A stretch of 64,000 nucleotides of DNA, from assembly GCA_029449235.1 (NCBI GenBank), contig JANATG010000003.1, positions 1,550,001 to 1,614,000 on the forward strand, in the 5' to 3' direction. This document shows positions 45,957 through 57,555 of this stretch, piece after piece. Under the pieces are notes generated by a model. It saw only the letters and a program-made list of their open reading frames with translations, did no database searches and was not told the DNA's origin. How positions within the stretch are numbered: the first letter of the stretch is position 1; the number at the start of each line of letters is the position of its first letter. The position numbers and the translations under genes were made by a program. This DNA is from Linnemannia schmuckeri. Taxonomy: Eukaryota > Mortierellomycota > Mortierellomycetes > Mortierellales > Mortierellaceae.

Positions 45957-48496
45957 ATGAGCCCCTCAACCCTGTCAATCGTCACTCCCGTAGACTCGAC
46001 CGTCTTCGCGACCGTCCAGATCTCGTCCTCTGAACAAGTCCAGGCCGCTGTCGAGCGTGCCGCCAAGGCTCAAAAGTCCTGGAAGCGAGTTCCTCTCAAG
46101 CAACGTGTCGAGATGGGTCGCCGCTTCCTCGAGGTCTTTGGAACCCGCAAGGACGAGCTCGCCAAGGAGTTGACCATGCAGATGGGTCGTCCATTGAGAT
46201 ACACCCCTGGTGAAATCAAGGGAACTCAGGATCGTGGGAAATATATGGTCGATATTGCGGAAGAGGCCTTGAAGGATGTTGAGATTGTTGAAGCCGGTCA
46301 GGAGGGCAAGTTTAAGAGGTTCATTCGTAAGGAGGCCGTCGGTGTTGTCCTCATCGTTGCTCGTAAGTCTCTTTTCGTTTTCTCTTAGTGGTTGCTGGAC
46401 TCTTGGTAACAATTTTGATACATAGAAAGTATATATGATGGTGGATGACGACAAAAGATACCAGAATCCTCACTACCTTTTTTCACTTGCATAACGCACT
46501 TGTTGTCCTGCATTCTACTTTCTTTTAGCATGGAACTACCCTTACTTGTCGTCGCTGAACGGAGTCTTGCCCTCGATCATTGCTGGCAACTCCGTCATCC
46601 TCAAGCACTCCTCCCAGACCCCTCTGTGCGGTGAGCGATTCGGTCAAGCTTGGACTGAGGCTGGTCTGCCGGACGGCGTCTTTCAGGTAAGCACTTTTGT
46701 TGTTGATTCTGTCCCCTCTCACTTTTTTTCTCTCTACTGTTGTTCGTTTTCGGCAAGAAGATTAGCAATCAAATGGCAAGGGGAAAAAAGAGTCAGCAAA
46801 CGAAATTGGGGAGGAATAAAAAAAAAAAAGACAGCAACACAAAAGACGTAAGGGCGGACCACTTTTTCTTTTTGGTGCTATGTAATCAAGAGGAGACCCT
46901 TTATGCGAACACATGATCGTTTACATTGCAAACAAACAAAGAGAAAAAGCAACATTGGGCGTTCGACTAAATAACTTCACACGCGTATACGTGTATACAG
47001 TACGGGGATAGGGATATGAAGGAGGGGGGACATATATGGTTTTCTAACGAAGGACAGTGTCAGTTAGGCAAATGGGCGCATTTCTAAAATTTCATCCGAG
47101 AGAGGGGAGGAGAAGATGGATCAAATGTGACAAAGACACCCTTCGTTGAACTTGTACATTCACTAACGAATCTATCTATTTCTTCCATCCTCTCTTGTGC
47201 AACGGACATGATTAGTGCATCCACATGTCTCACGCCGACACCGAGGCTCTGGTCAGAAACCCCCTCATCAACTATGTTAACTTCACCGGATCCGTTGAGG
47301 GAGGCCACCAGATCCAGAAGGCTGCCAGCGACAAGTTTATCGGTACGCTTATCTCTTTTTCTTGTGTTGCAGCTGGCTCACGCTCACTTCCCTTCCCTCA
47401 CCCACTCTCCTCCCTATCCCCTTACTTTCATCTCCCCTAACTTATTATCCTCTCCAAGTTACCGCGATCCTCAACTCCTCTATCGACGTTTCACCTACGA
47501 CTCAGCCTATCCATTACTCGTCCTAACTTAACTCAACTCCTCTGTTCCTTAAACCTTTGAATAGCGACGGGATTGGAGTTGGGGGGCAAGGATCCAGCAT
47601 ACGTCCGCCCTGACTGCGACCTCAAATACACGGTGGAGACTCTTGTCGACGGCTCCTTCTTCAACAGCGGTCAGTGTTGTTGTGCCATCGAGCGCATCTA
47701 TGTCCACGCCGACATCTATGACGCCTTTGTCGAAGCCTTTGTCGCCGAGACCAAGGTAAACCTCATCTCATTTCATTTTGTTGAAAAGTGCTTATGTAAT
47801 ATGGAAATGCGATACAAAGGCTAATGACATCCTGTTTTGAAAATGATGTTGTTATTGTTGATAGAACTACCGACTTGGAAACCCCTTGGAGCCTGAGACC
47901 ACTCTCGGACCTATGGTGAAGACCAAGGCTGCCGACTTTGTCCGTGCCCAAATCGCTGAGGCCAGTAAGTCATCCTCTCTCATTGGATATTGATCAAAGT
48001 CGCGTCGTTCTCTCTTTTTTTGTCTCCGCTGGATACATTTAACAAGTCACCCTATCTATTTTTTCTAATAGTCTCGCAGGGAGCAAAGGCTCACATCGAC
48101 GCCTCACTCTTCCCCGCTGACAAGCCAGGAACGCCCTATATGGCACCCCAAGTCCTCACCTCCGTCACCCACTCCATGCGCGTCATGACCGAAGAATCCT
48201 TCGGTCCGGTCGTCGGCATCATGCGCGTCACCTCCGACGACGAAGCCATTCATCTTATGAACGATTCGGATTTCGGACTCTCGGCATCAATTTGGACAAA
48301 GGACGCCGAGGCGGCGTTGAGGATTGGAGACCAGATCGAGACGGGAACTTGGTTCATGAACCGCTGTGATTATTTGGACCCTGCGCTTGCCTGGGTCGGT
48401 GTGAAGGATTCTGGAAGGGGTTGTACGTTGTCCAAGTTTGGGTATGATCAAGTTACGAGGTTGAAGTCCTTCCACTTGAAGCTTATCACCGCTTAG
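45957..48496 (+). CDS. NAD(P)-dependent aldehyde dehydrogenase
   Basis: Oxidises an aldehyde to the acid; the substrate is unknown. Six exons: 45957-46362, 46529-46686, 47216-47342, 47565-47755, 47865-47964, 48072-48496. These give 468 residues, a compact ALDH. Visible motifs: PWNYPYLSSLNGVLPSIIAGN (cofactor fold), VNFTGSVEGG (Rossmann loop), LELGGKDPAYV with the general-base Glu, and SGQCCCAIERIYVH with the catalytic Cys at about 269. C-terminal ESFGPVVGI is the usual ALDH signature. The N-terminal QMGRPLRYTPGEIKG resembles an uncharacterised ALDH subfamily shared with bacteria; that is my impression only. No targeting peptide is seen, so it is probably cytosolic. The second intron (529 bp) is much longer than the others. 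Confidence 0.93.
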
Positions 48497-48589
48497 ATAT
48501 CAAGCTAAGCTTGAACTGCGTCCAATGAGCTGCATTTTTTTTTTCGCGTCAAGGACAGTGGGGCCGTCTTTTCACATACAACCGTTCGT

Positions 48590-48595
48590 AATAAA
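48590..48595 (+). terminator. AATAAA polyadenylation signal of the ALDH gene
   Basis: Canonical hexamer 94 bp after the ALDH stop, just before the convergent gene on the minus strand, which ends at 48688. Confidence 0.45.
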
Positions 48596-48687
48596 TACAA
48601 GAAAAGATTGAGAAACCATGCTACAACAATAGTGTACGTTGTCTTTTTCTCGCTTCTATGTTGTATACATTGATACGTACGATAAAA

Positions 48688-50253
48688 CTACAATTTGGTG
48701 CCCATGGTGATATGACTCCTGACCATCAACAGCCGATTCAAAGCCCTCCCATCCGTTTGTCCCGCCTTAACCTCATCTTTGGCATTCTCAACAATCTCCT
48801 TCAACACCCTCTCCATCTCTTCCTCCGTCGCATCTTGCCCCTTCCCTTCCTCCTTTTGATACTGCTCCTTCAGAAACCTATCCTGTTCAGCCATCGTGGC
48901 CGCCAAAGACGCACCCTCATCCCTCTGGACATCATGTCCAAAGGGCCGACTCCACACATCATCTGTATACGTCCCCTGCTGCAATAGGTACGATACAATG
49001 TCCTGCCGCTCGCTCGGTAGATGCTGGATCAATTGGAGCGTCGAAAAGATCGAGCGTCCTGTAGGACCGGTGCCGAGGCTGTCCTGGCTGTAGACAAACT
49101 CCCTCCGGTCAAGCTGATGTTTCTCGATAGCCGCCCCCGCAGAAGCAAGCTCGTCAACGTATTCAGAATAGGAAGTTGATTCTAGGAACGCCAGGACGTC
49201 TCCGCCGTCCTGGTGTTGTTGGTGTTGAATGTCATTCGAGAATAAGGGTCGTGCTGTCGTTGATGTTGGCAGTTGGTATGGTTGGTAAGGTTGGTATGAC
49301 TGATGGTGAAACTGTGGAGCTGGTGTTACAGCAGTTGAAGACAATGATGGTGGCGATGATGACGTGGTAGTGGCGATAGTGGTGGCGGTTGATGCTGAGG
49401 AGGAGGACTGGGTAGGGTAGGCGGTCGACTTTAGGTATTCAAGAAAGGCAGCATGATTTGCGGGGGTGAGATTCATTGGCTGAGACAGGTGAGCCTGGTA
49501 GGCATTAGGAGCTTGTGTATGTGAAGAAGGTGTCTCCTCGAATCGATGTTGTCTCTGTTCCTGTTGTGGCTGTTGTGGGAACAAATCATGCCGCGCTGAT
49601 GATACAGGTTTCGGATTAGACAAGGTCGAGAACCCGAACGACGCCATCGAAGGCGGCTTGTATGGCGCACTATCCTGGTCCTGAAGATTTGACTCGGACG
49701 ATCCCAAAAAACTGTCCCAATCCATTATTCCTCCTGCACTTCCTGTAGATGAAGCTGGCTGTCGAAAACTAGAAGGGTATCCCATTCCTGCTCCTGAACC
49801 ACTGGTACTACTACTGGTACTCCCGAGGGTCTCGAGGGCATTGGTGGTATGTTGAAAGGCCCTCGAGGCCAAAGAAGTCGTTGCCTTTGAACTCGAACTA
49901 CCAATCTCTCCTCCTCCTTGAGATGACGACGACGACGAGCCGCCTCCGAAACTGTGGTGTTGTCTCAACAGATCAGCCTGTCTTGGATCCAGAGTCGCGG
50001 CTGCGTTCCTGGCAGAGGCGACTATTGACCCCAACAAAGTCGACGACGTGGTTGTGCCTGGGGTCGTTGCTGAAGTAGTTGGAGCAGTGACTGTGGCTAT
50101 TGTCGCTGTAGAAAAAGTCGAGTGAGCTCCTCCTGTTGACGTGGCGGCTGTACTACTAAGAGACGTTCCTTCTGCTCCTCCTGATCCAAAAGTCGACGAC
50201 GTGGAGTTGTCGTGTGGGCGACCCTTGTTTGTGTTTGGCTGTTGGGAGTCCAT
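48688..50253 (-). CDS. Ser/Gln/Thr-rich protein with conserved-looking C-terminal helices, unknown
   Basis: Single open frame of 521 residues that I do not recognise. The N-terminal two thirds are low-complexity Ser/Thr/Gly/Gln, so largely disordered. Embedded in them are short aromatic motifs: MDWDSFLGSSES, FLEYLKSTAYPTQ and FLESTSYSEYVDEL. The last two look like copies of one linear motif. The C-terminal 150 residues are less repetitive and helix-prone (FSTLQLIQHLPSERQDIVSYLLQ, then a charged stretch EEEMERVLKEIVENAKDEV). The chain ends in TKL, a weak variant of the peroxisomal SKL-type signal, which may be chance. The frame is open throughout, with a start in fair context. Confidence 0.65.
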   Translation of the reverse strand: MDSQQPNTNKGRPHDNSTSSTFGSGGAEGTSLSSTAATSTGGAHSTFSTATIATVTAPTTSATTPGTTTSSTLLGSIVASARNAAATLDPRQADLLRQHHSFGGGSSSSSSQGGGEIGSSSSKATTSLASRAFQHTTNALETLGSTSSSTSGSGAGMGYPSSFRQPASSTGSAGGIMDWDSFLGSSESNLQDQDSAPYKPPSMASFGFSTLSNPKPVSSARHDLFPQQPQQEQRQHRFEETPSSHTQAPNAYQAHLSQPMNLTPANHAAFLEYLKSTAYPTQSSSSASTATTIATTTSSSPPSLSSTAVTPAPQFHHQSYQPYQPYQLPTSTTARPLFSNDIQHQQHQDGGDVLAFLESTSYSEYVDELASAGAAIEKHQLDRREFVYSQDSLGTGPTGRSIFSTLQLIQHLPSERQDIVSYLLQQGTYTDDVWSRPFGHDVQRDEGASLAATMAEQDRFLKEQYQKEEGKGQDATEEEMERVLKEIVENAKDEVKAGQTDGRALNRLLMVRSHITMGTKL

Positions 50254-52349
50254 CTTGGCAGCTTATAAAAGTGGGCTGTGGGCTGTGTTTGTTTGTTGGA
50301 TATTTGGGTTTTCGACAGTGCTACACGTTAATAATAGTCGAGACAGAAAGGTTAGAAGGGAGGCTCAGATCAGGTCAGGTCAAGAATTGATGTCGGTCGG
50401 ACGAGAAAGTTGGATGAGAGATGAGATCCATGTGTCGGCTTACGTTTTGTGTCGGTTGCGAGATGGGTGGAGTGGAAAGTGATCAGAGAAAAAAAGTAAA
50501 AAAAAGTTCAGGAACAAAGGGAAAGGACGAAAGGGGAAAGAAGTGTGCATGGGGAAGTTCACGTGCAAGGCCGAGTCAATCAATCAGTCGAGGCAATCAG
50601 TCGAGTCCAACAAAAAAAGAGACAGAGGGAAAGTTTGGATTTGGTGGCACCGATCCATCTCCCCGACAAGCCAGCCACTCGCCATTTCTCTCAACAGCTT
50701 CCAGGTTTCGTTTCTCTAAGCAAAGGCTAGAAGACAAAGTCATTGTGCCGGAACAAGGTCTAGATCATCTAGGCACAATAGTTAGTCTGAGCAATGATGC
50801 GGAGAGCGGAGAGGATGGATGTAAGATGACAACAGGAAGCACCAGGGGGTGGTCCCCATGCACTCTCTATGCAAATCCTCACAAGCCAAAAATCAAAGAC
50901 TGCCAAGCAAAAGTGATAACAGCAGCAAGGAGGCGGACAAGAAAACATGCGCATTATTATCAACTCTTTTCTTTTCGCTTTGCTGTCGCTTAGGACAAGC
51001 CGACATTTTCTTCTTTCATGCTCCAGTTCTTGGTCGAAATCATTTATTGCTTCGCGAACTGCGAACTGCGAAATGCTCAAGCGAGAGGCTCTTGGTCTAT
51101 TTTTCTATTTTCTTTAACAAGCAAAGTATGTTGTGGAGGTTGTCAGAGAATAAACGAGGGAACCGAAGACTTTTCCCTCTGCTGTAAGTGCCCCAGACCA
51201 ACGTGGTGGCAAGTAGATTTGCAGAACAAGTGGCAAAGTGTTTGGTGGCAAGGCTAGTTAGTATACATGGATACACAAAAAGTTCTCCCTGCATATGATT
51301 TTATTCGGTGGCAATTCATCTCATCTTTGGAGGTGGTGGCAAAAAAATAATATTGTTCTATCGGCGGGCCGCCGTACATATCGACAAAAAAGTAGCGGTG
51401 AAGTAAGAGCGGACTCTGCTGAAAGATTCGCAACTGTGGTTTTGCCAAGGCATCGACAACGACGCATTCGTTCAAAAAAAAAAAAAAAAAAGGCCATGGC
51501 GTACGTAGAGGAAGGTCACCGCAGCCACGTCAGCGTAGCAACTAAGGAAGACGTGTCCCCGGCGAGCTAATCTCAGATCTGGCTCCGGAGAGTCAGTCAT
51601 GACTTTAGTGACATCGAATGACCCCTTTGTGAATGATTGGTTCGTTGTGTTGTCTACTTGCGCTGCTGGTGAGAATGTTCCCCCTTTGTGTCTGACTGCT
51701 GCGGTGTGCCAATGAGCGACCAGTCGCAGCAAATTCAAAAAAAAAAAAAAAAAAAAAAAAAAGCGCAGCCAAGGAATTGGAGGGAAATTCACTTGTGCGT
51801 CAACCCTGGATTGACCTACTGTTTGAATCAGTCAGCATTTTGTTGTGCTTGCATACTTGCATGCTTGCATATATTCGGTAGCATTGCAAACAGCCAGCTT
51901 AGAAAGCATTATCAATGTTACTCATCCTTTGCAAAGAAGACAAAAGTGCGCAAACTACGAGTATTGGTGTATTGAAAATGGTTTTGTGAGTGTCTGGACC
52001 TTGTCTGGAGAAATGGTGTCGTTTTCCATTGCCGGCCGCAAAAAAAAGTGAACCAGCCCACAAGGAGTTCATTGAATAACTGCGGGTCTAAACTTCCTTT
52101 TCCGACGGTTGTTAGTATTTTGTTCGTTTTTTCCGTTTTCGGTACCTGGAAAACAACCAAGGGCGACTGCTTGTTCCTTTTCTACTCTTTCTCTTTTTTC
52201 ACTTTCTTCCCTTCTTTTTTCATCCTCACTTCAATTCCGTTGCCATCGACTATTGCACACACTCGCCCACTTGCCTCTCGCCACAGCCGATCTCAATCGA
52301 ATCGATTTTAAACTCTTCACCCGCATTCACCTTCCATTCCACATGCTCT

Positions 52350-52356
52350 TATAAAA
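52350..52356 (+). promoter_or_regulatory. TATA box of the 52.4-kb unit
   Basis: TATAAAA followed by acaacaacagt and then about 100 bp of pyrimidine-rich sequence up to an ATG at 52467. This arrangement copies the one in front of the cyclin gene. Confidence 0.55.
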
Positions 52357-52466
52357 ACAACAACAGTCCTCGCTTTCCTCTCTACTGCCTTCCGTCTACT
52401 TCGTATCTCTGCCCCTTTTCCTACACTCTTTTTTTTTTATTCATTCGTTCTTTATTCAACCACAAC

Positions 52467-52511
52467 ATGTTCTTCCCCTTCACTAACGAGGAGTTCGCAA
52501 AGAGAATCTAA
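52467..52511 (+). CDS. 14-residue mini-ORF in strong start context
   Basis: The ATG sits in ccacaacATGt, close to the fungal CACAATG-type optimum, and is the first ATG after the candidate leader beginning downstream of the TATA box. It encodes MFFPFTNEEFAKRI and stops at TAA. The peptide is non-repetitive and amphipathic, unlike the surrounding sequence. A good splice donor follows at 52737. It may be a micropeptide gene, an upstream ORF in a long spliced leader reaching the cyclin gene, or chance. I know of no matching family. Confidence 0.35.
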   Translation: MFFPFTNEEFAKRI

Positions 52512-54113
52512 ACAACAAAAAACACCAAAAAAAACACCCAAAAAAAATAGGAACCCGATATTTTCGACCCTTTTTTTTTGACTTGTCACTCATTCGCTTT
52601 TAACAACAAAGTCTATCCAGCTCCAGTGGCAAAATAAGCACAAAAAATCCAGACCTCTTGCACTCTCTTCAACTCACCACCGCGCCCTCACCTTCAACTC
52701 AGCCAGTGCACTTTTCGTACTAGCTCCATTCAAAGGTAAGAAAAGAAATCCTCAAAACCAAGAAAGGGCGGACAGAGTTCAAATAATTTTTGCCCAATTT
52801 TCCACCCATGACGCAGTCAAGGAGCCAGTTCATACTTTTTTTTGCATTTGTGGCTCATGGGTTTATTACCACATTTCTGGAATTTTGCCTTCGGGCCGGC
52901 AGACCCGTTTTCTGCATGGGCCAAAACTGGATTCAACCAAAAAGAGCGACTCGAGGGGAAAGAGGAGGATTGTGCGAGGAACATCAAGGGGTTCAGGTTC
53001 AGGTTCAGATGGGATGGGTATCGATTCTCCTCTTCTTACTATCCGAGACACATACTCAAAGCATATATTCACTATAATGGATATGAGATGGAGGTTCTCC
53101 TACCTGCAATCTGTAGCAGTATTTTGCATATTTTACATGACGGAGGGCTTGTGTATGTATGTATGAGTAAGATGATGGGAAAGGAGAAGGAGGGCTGGTA
53201 AACCACTTGATCAGGGGTCAATGGTATCGTGCATTATTGCATTGCGGCGGGAATGCTTTTTTGGGATGGTCAATACTCTTTTTTGAGTGAAGCGAGCGAG
53301 CGACTCTTTTTTATCGCATTTGTCAATTGACCATGCTGGTGATAATCACACGCGCGTGCATGTTTGCAAAAGAAAGGAAACCGAGGGAGAGGGAAAGTGG
53401 GGAAAAGAGAGTATCCGAAATCCGAATGATGATGCCGATGGTGGTGATGATGACGGCAATAGCTGGTAGTAGGTTGTAGGACCTTGTGGAAGCAATTGTG
53501 GATATGTGTGTGAGTCCATTTACAGCATTAGTGAGCGGGCTTGAGCATGGGACATGAAAGTGGATAGATCCAGGGAAAGCCAAGCCGAGGTCGACGCGGA
53601 TTTGTCAGTCATTTAGGAGGTCCGACCTTGACTGGAAGGACTGGCTGGACTGGAAGAAACAAAAAAATCTTTTTTCCTTTGCAGGAATACAGAGGGAGGG
53701 GGGGGGGGGATCGGTCGAGTATTTCGAGTGTTTGAAGGGGGTGCGATTAGAAATCTTGTTTGTCTGTTTGTTTGTCTGGTGGTGCAGCAGAAGAACAGTA
53801 TGGGTAATCCAAACAGGCATTCTGCCCGTGTGGCCGTATGTCCTTTAGAAGACAAGACAGGAAGAAAAAAGAGACTTTTCCAGACCAGTTCTTGTACAAT
53901 GTGACTGCGAGGGTTTCACTCTCAGCTCACTCCCTTTCCCTCGCTCTTGTGTCTCCGCCTCCCATAATCAACCAAGCCGCCCTTTTTTCTTTTTGTGATT
54001 TTGCTATATTTGTACTCCTCAGTCGATTGATTGAATCGAGTGGGTGATTGGACCTAATCCGACTGTTCGACAGACCGACTGATTGGATGACATATGTGTC
54101 TTACTCCCGGACA

Positions 54114-54120
54114 TATAAAA
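54114..54120 (+). promoter_or_regulatory. TATA box upstream of the cyclin gene
   Basis: TATAAAA, 327 bp before the start codon at 54441, followed by a C/T-rich leader with ACTC repeats at about 54215-54240. Confidence 0.55.
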
Positions 54121-54440
54121 GCTCGCTCCCTCCCCCAAAAGAACAAAGAAATCCTTATTTTTACCTTTTTTACTCAACTCAACGTATACCCGCAAGTGTC
54201 ACACTTTTCTAACCACTTACTCACTCACTCACCTCTCTTCCTCTTCTTGACACACTCACTCCCCCTTCTTCCTTCTTCCCCTTCACCTCTTCACTTCCGC
54301 TTCTTCCTTCACCTTCTTACCTCTTCTCTCATCAACAACCTAGTTAACTCAACAGCAACAATAGCCTAGATCTACTTTTCCTTCCTCTCCTTCCAACCAA
54401 CAAACACACAACCTCCAACTCCAACCTCTAACAACAGAAC

Positions 54441-56560
54441 ATGCTTTGCCTCCCTGCCCTGAACCAGCCCGAGTTCTCCGGGAGCCCCATGGCCGCCGCC
54501 GTTGCATCCTCCATCCGGGCGCAGCACTGCGGCTACCTCCCTTCTGCTTCCTCCTCCACACCCGCCCCCGCAGCCCCCACTTCCTATAACAACACCCCTT
54601 CCTCCTCTTCCTTGTACAGTCTCCCCCTCTCTCCCCAACCTCAAAACCTCGACTCTTTTTCTCTTCCTTCTTCATCCACTCCTTGCTCCATGCCCGGTGC
54701 TCCCTCATGGCAAGCACAGTCTGCCGCACCCAACAGCAGCAACACCACCGCCACCATCAACAATACCTCCACCACTCCTAAGCAGCCCCTGATCCTCGAC
54801 TCACTGACCGCCAGTAAGATCAGCATTGTCGAGAACCTAGTCGGTAAGCACCTCTTGCCTTTCTTTCCTTCCTTACCTTTCTTCCTTCTTCCCTTCTTTC
54901 ACATTTTCAATGACTCTTTTGTGTGTAAGCAGACTTGTTTGCTAACAGAAGATCGCTTTACCTTTTTCCCCTGTTCCCTCCATTTTTTTTTGTGTATGTT
55001 TGGACCTTTTCCTTGTGAAAAATAGACACTGCAGCATTGATTATCGAATCCATTTGGCCTAGTCCTGTGGGAGTGACATGCTCCGCCAAGACTCCGGTCA
55101 TTCCACTCCATATCTTTGTTAAGGAAACCCTTCGACGCTCCCGCACCACCCTCTCTACCCTCCAACTCGCTCTCTACTATATCTACAAGATTCGCAACCA
55201 AGTCTTGGCAGCTCAGGAAAAGATTCGTCAGGACCATCTTCAGCAGCAGCACAGACAGCGCCAGCAGAACCAGAACCACCACCAGCCCCTCTCCCCCAAC
55301 GGATCCTTCGACAACTACTCCTCTGACGATGAGACCAGACAGCAGCGCGACTACTTCCACTCCATCTCTGCCGCTCACGCCAAAGCGCAGATCCAGAAAA
55401 ACTCTCTACCCTTGACCCCTCCTGGCGCCAACCACACCCCGACTGCCCTTTCGCCCCTCTCCCTCTCCACCTCGACCTCGACCTCGCCTATCCTCGCAAA
55501 GTCCGAGCCCGTCGGATGTGGTCGTCGCATGTTCTTGGCTGCTCTCATTCTCGCCTCCAAATTCCAGCAAGATCGCACCTACTCCAACAAGGCTTGGTCC
55601 AAGATCTCTGGCCTACCCGTTGCCGAGATCAATATCAACGAGATCACGTTCTTGACGTTGATTGATTACCGTCTCTTTGTTTCTCAGGCTGTCTTCCAAA
55701 AGTGGGTCACTATCCTCACGGAGAAGGGCAAGTGCAGAGACAGAACTGCCTCGGCCAGGACCTTTAATTCGGATGTCACTGTTCAGCAACCCACTCGTCG
55801 CAACTCGATCCAGTACTGCAACAACATCCTTCCCTCTCGTATGACCTGTGTCACCGCCTCTTCTCTGGAACATCAGCAGCAGCCCCAGCAAACTTCGACT
55901 CCAACGGCTACGACAGTGGCTCCTCACCTGCCCTCCTTCGCCTTATTTGTCGCTGAACAACAGAGATCCATGCAGTCGACCCCCATCTGTGAAAAGCCAT
56001 CGTTCCAGTTCGAGATGGCTATTCCTCTTGGTGCTCCAGCCTTGTCGAAGCAGGCACTAGAGGCTCACAGCTCGGCCAATGCCGTTAGCGGGCTCGTTCA
56101 GTCAGAGTCGGCGCCTAGACAGCAGCAAGGAATGGGCGCCAGCATGACTCTTCGATGGGTTCAGGATCAGCGTCGTGAATTTATTCGCTCTCGCCTTCGC
56201 TCGATGGGCTACACTGTCACTCAGCAGCAGCAGCAGCAACCTTCCGAGTCGCCATCACAGGTTCACCTTGCCCAGCGCAGCATTGTGGAAAATTACAAGA
56301 ACAACGTGATCATGTACTCTCAGGCCGGCACCTACTCGCTCAACATGCACCACCAGCAGCTTCAGCAGCAGTTGAAGATTGATACCGCTAAGGCTACCCA
56401 TGATCAGACCTTCTTGCCATCGCCCACCTCGTCTGGATCGCCTACCCAGTTGACCGGATCGAAACGTCGCATGACTGAATCTGAGGAGTCGGAGGAGATG
56501 AAGGATCAGCGTAGCCTTGCCCGTAGACGTCTCAGTGTCTCTTTCCTCGTTGACTGCTAA
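54441..56560 (+). CDS. Pho85-type (PCL/CLG1-like) cyclin
   Basis: Regulatory subunit expected to activate a Pho85/Cdk5-type kinase. Exons 54441-54843 and 55026-56560 give 645 residues. The N-terminal 120 residues are Ser/Pro/Ala-rich. The cyclin box starts at DTAALIIESIWPS and includes LSTLQLALYYIYKIR. After an insertion come RRMFLAALILASKFQQDRTY, NKAWSKISGLPVAEININ and FLTLIDYRLFVS, the most diagnostic stretch for PCL-type cyclins. The insertion of about 105 residues (Gln/His/Ser-rich, 55200-55510) splits the box. The C-terminal half is Gln/Ser/Pro-rich with poly-Gln. No PEST score could be run, but the composition suggests regulated turnover. Confidence 0.88.
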
Positions 56561-57474
56561 AGTTGTCGTTGCCTTTCACTTTTTTTTTTCTTTTCGCGTT
56601 TGGAAGGAAAACATAATTTTATGTTACCATTCATCTCCGTATTTTTTTTTCATGCCTATTTGGTATCCGATTGTTTGTTTGATTTTTGCCGTGTTGTTTG
56701 TATCCTTTGCTTTTCTGTTATTTACTCTACCCTCATGTACCAGAACACCTTTTATCTTTTTTTTTTCTCTCTGTCTTGCCTTGTGTTTTTTTATCCTGTC
56801 TCCTCCCTTGTACCAATCGCCATTTTCTTTCTTTTTTATTTACCCTGTTGTAACATACCTCTTATCTTAGTACAAGCACCCCCTAATCTTCAGTCTAAAC
56901 TACAAAAACATGTACTTTTACCCATCCCTACCTCACTCTCATGAATTGTGTTTCTTGGCCCCATTGGGCATTGGCTAAAATTTAGACTAGAAACGATACA
57001 CACATACACATACACACGATGAAAGAACAGCAGCAATTATGCGAGAACTGACTTCCCGGTGTGGACGCGTCGTTCTCCCAGTGGTTTGAGAATAAAAAAA
57101 ACGTATGCACGTGAATGCACATCCCTTTTTGTATTCGTGTGTTTGTGAATGGATGCTTAAGGACGATGTGGAGAAGAAGAGCGCAGACCAGACCAAACCA
57201 GACCGAGCGGGAGAGCGAGAGAGAGAGGAGAGGGACGACAAGGGTGTCCGTTCTTCATTCACTTTTCTTTCTTTTGATTTTCTTTCACCTCCACTTCACT
57301 CTCGCTTTCCCTTTGCAGTTTTTCTCTTATCTTTTCCTTGCTACCTGCATCATTTCCTCCCTCCTCAACGCACTCACCCCCTTCCTCTCCCTTCCTACTC
57401 ACACTTGTTTTTCTCTCCACCCTCTCAACTTCGTCCTTATTCCTTTCTCTCCCCTACTGCACAACTACTAGTAT

Positions 57475-57509
<35 letters not shown>

Positions 57510-57555
57510 CCCAACCACCAATCAACCTCGTCATCACAAAACTGCTCGGAAAGCC
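56561..57555. other. 3' region of cyclin gene and promoter/leader of peroxisomal Lon
   Basis: Very T-rich from 56575 to 56850, then C/T-rich from about 57250, ending in a (CAA)n leader directly before the Lon start. No gene is seen. Confidence 0.5.
57475..57510 (+). repeat. (CAA)n repeat in the Lon leader
   Basis: About twelve uninterrupted CAA/ACA units, 46 bp before the start codon at 57556. CAA repeats lack secondary structure and could favour ribosome scanning. Confidence 0.85.

Larger units (their letters stand above)
50254..54440. other. 4.2 kb interval with a TATA-driven mini-ORF unit
   Basis: No normal-sized protein gene is convincing here. It holds the promoter of the minus-strand unknown gene, poly(A) runs (51474-51490, 51737-51762), a TATA box with a C/T-rich leader and a 14-codon ORF at 52350-52511, a possible intron donor (AAAG/gtaagaaaag) at 52736-52737, and from 54114 the TATA and leader of the cyclin gene. 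The longest frame, 50421-50993, has no family-like or compositional support. Confidence 0.55.

Noticed and set aside
50421..50993. 190-codon frame in the 4.2-kb gap
   Set aside because: No family resemblance, mixed low complexity and no clear leader or splice signals. It lies in the upstream region of the minus-strand gene.
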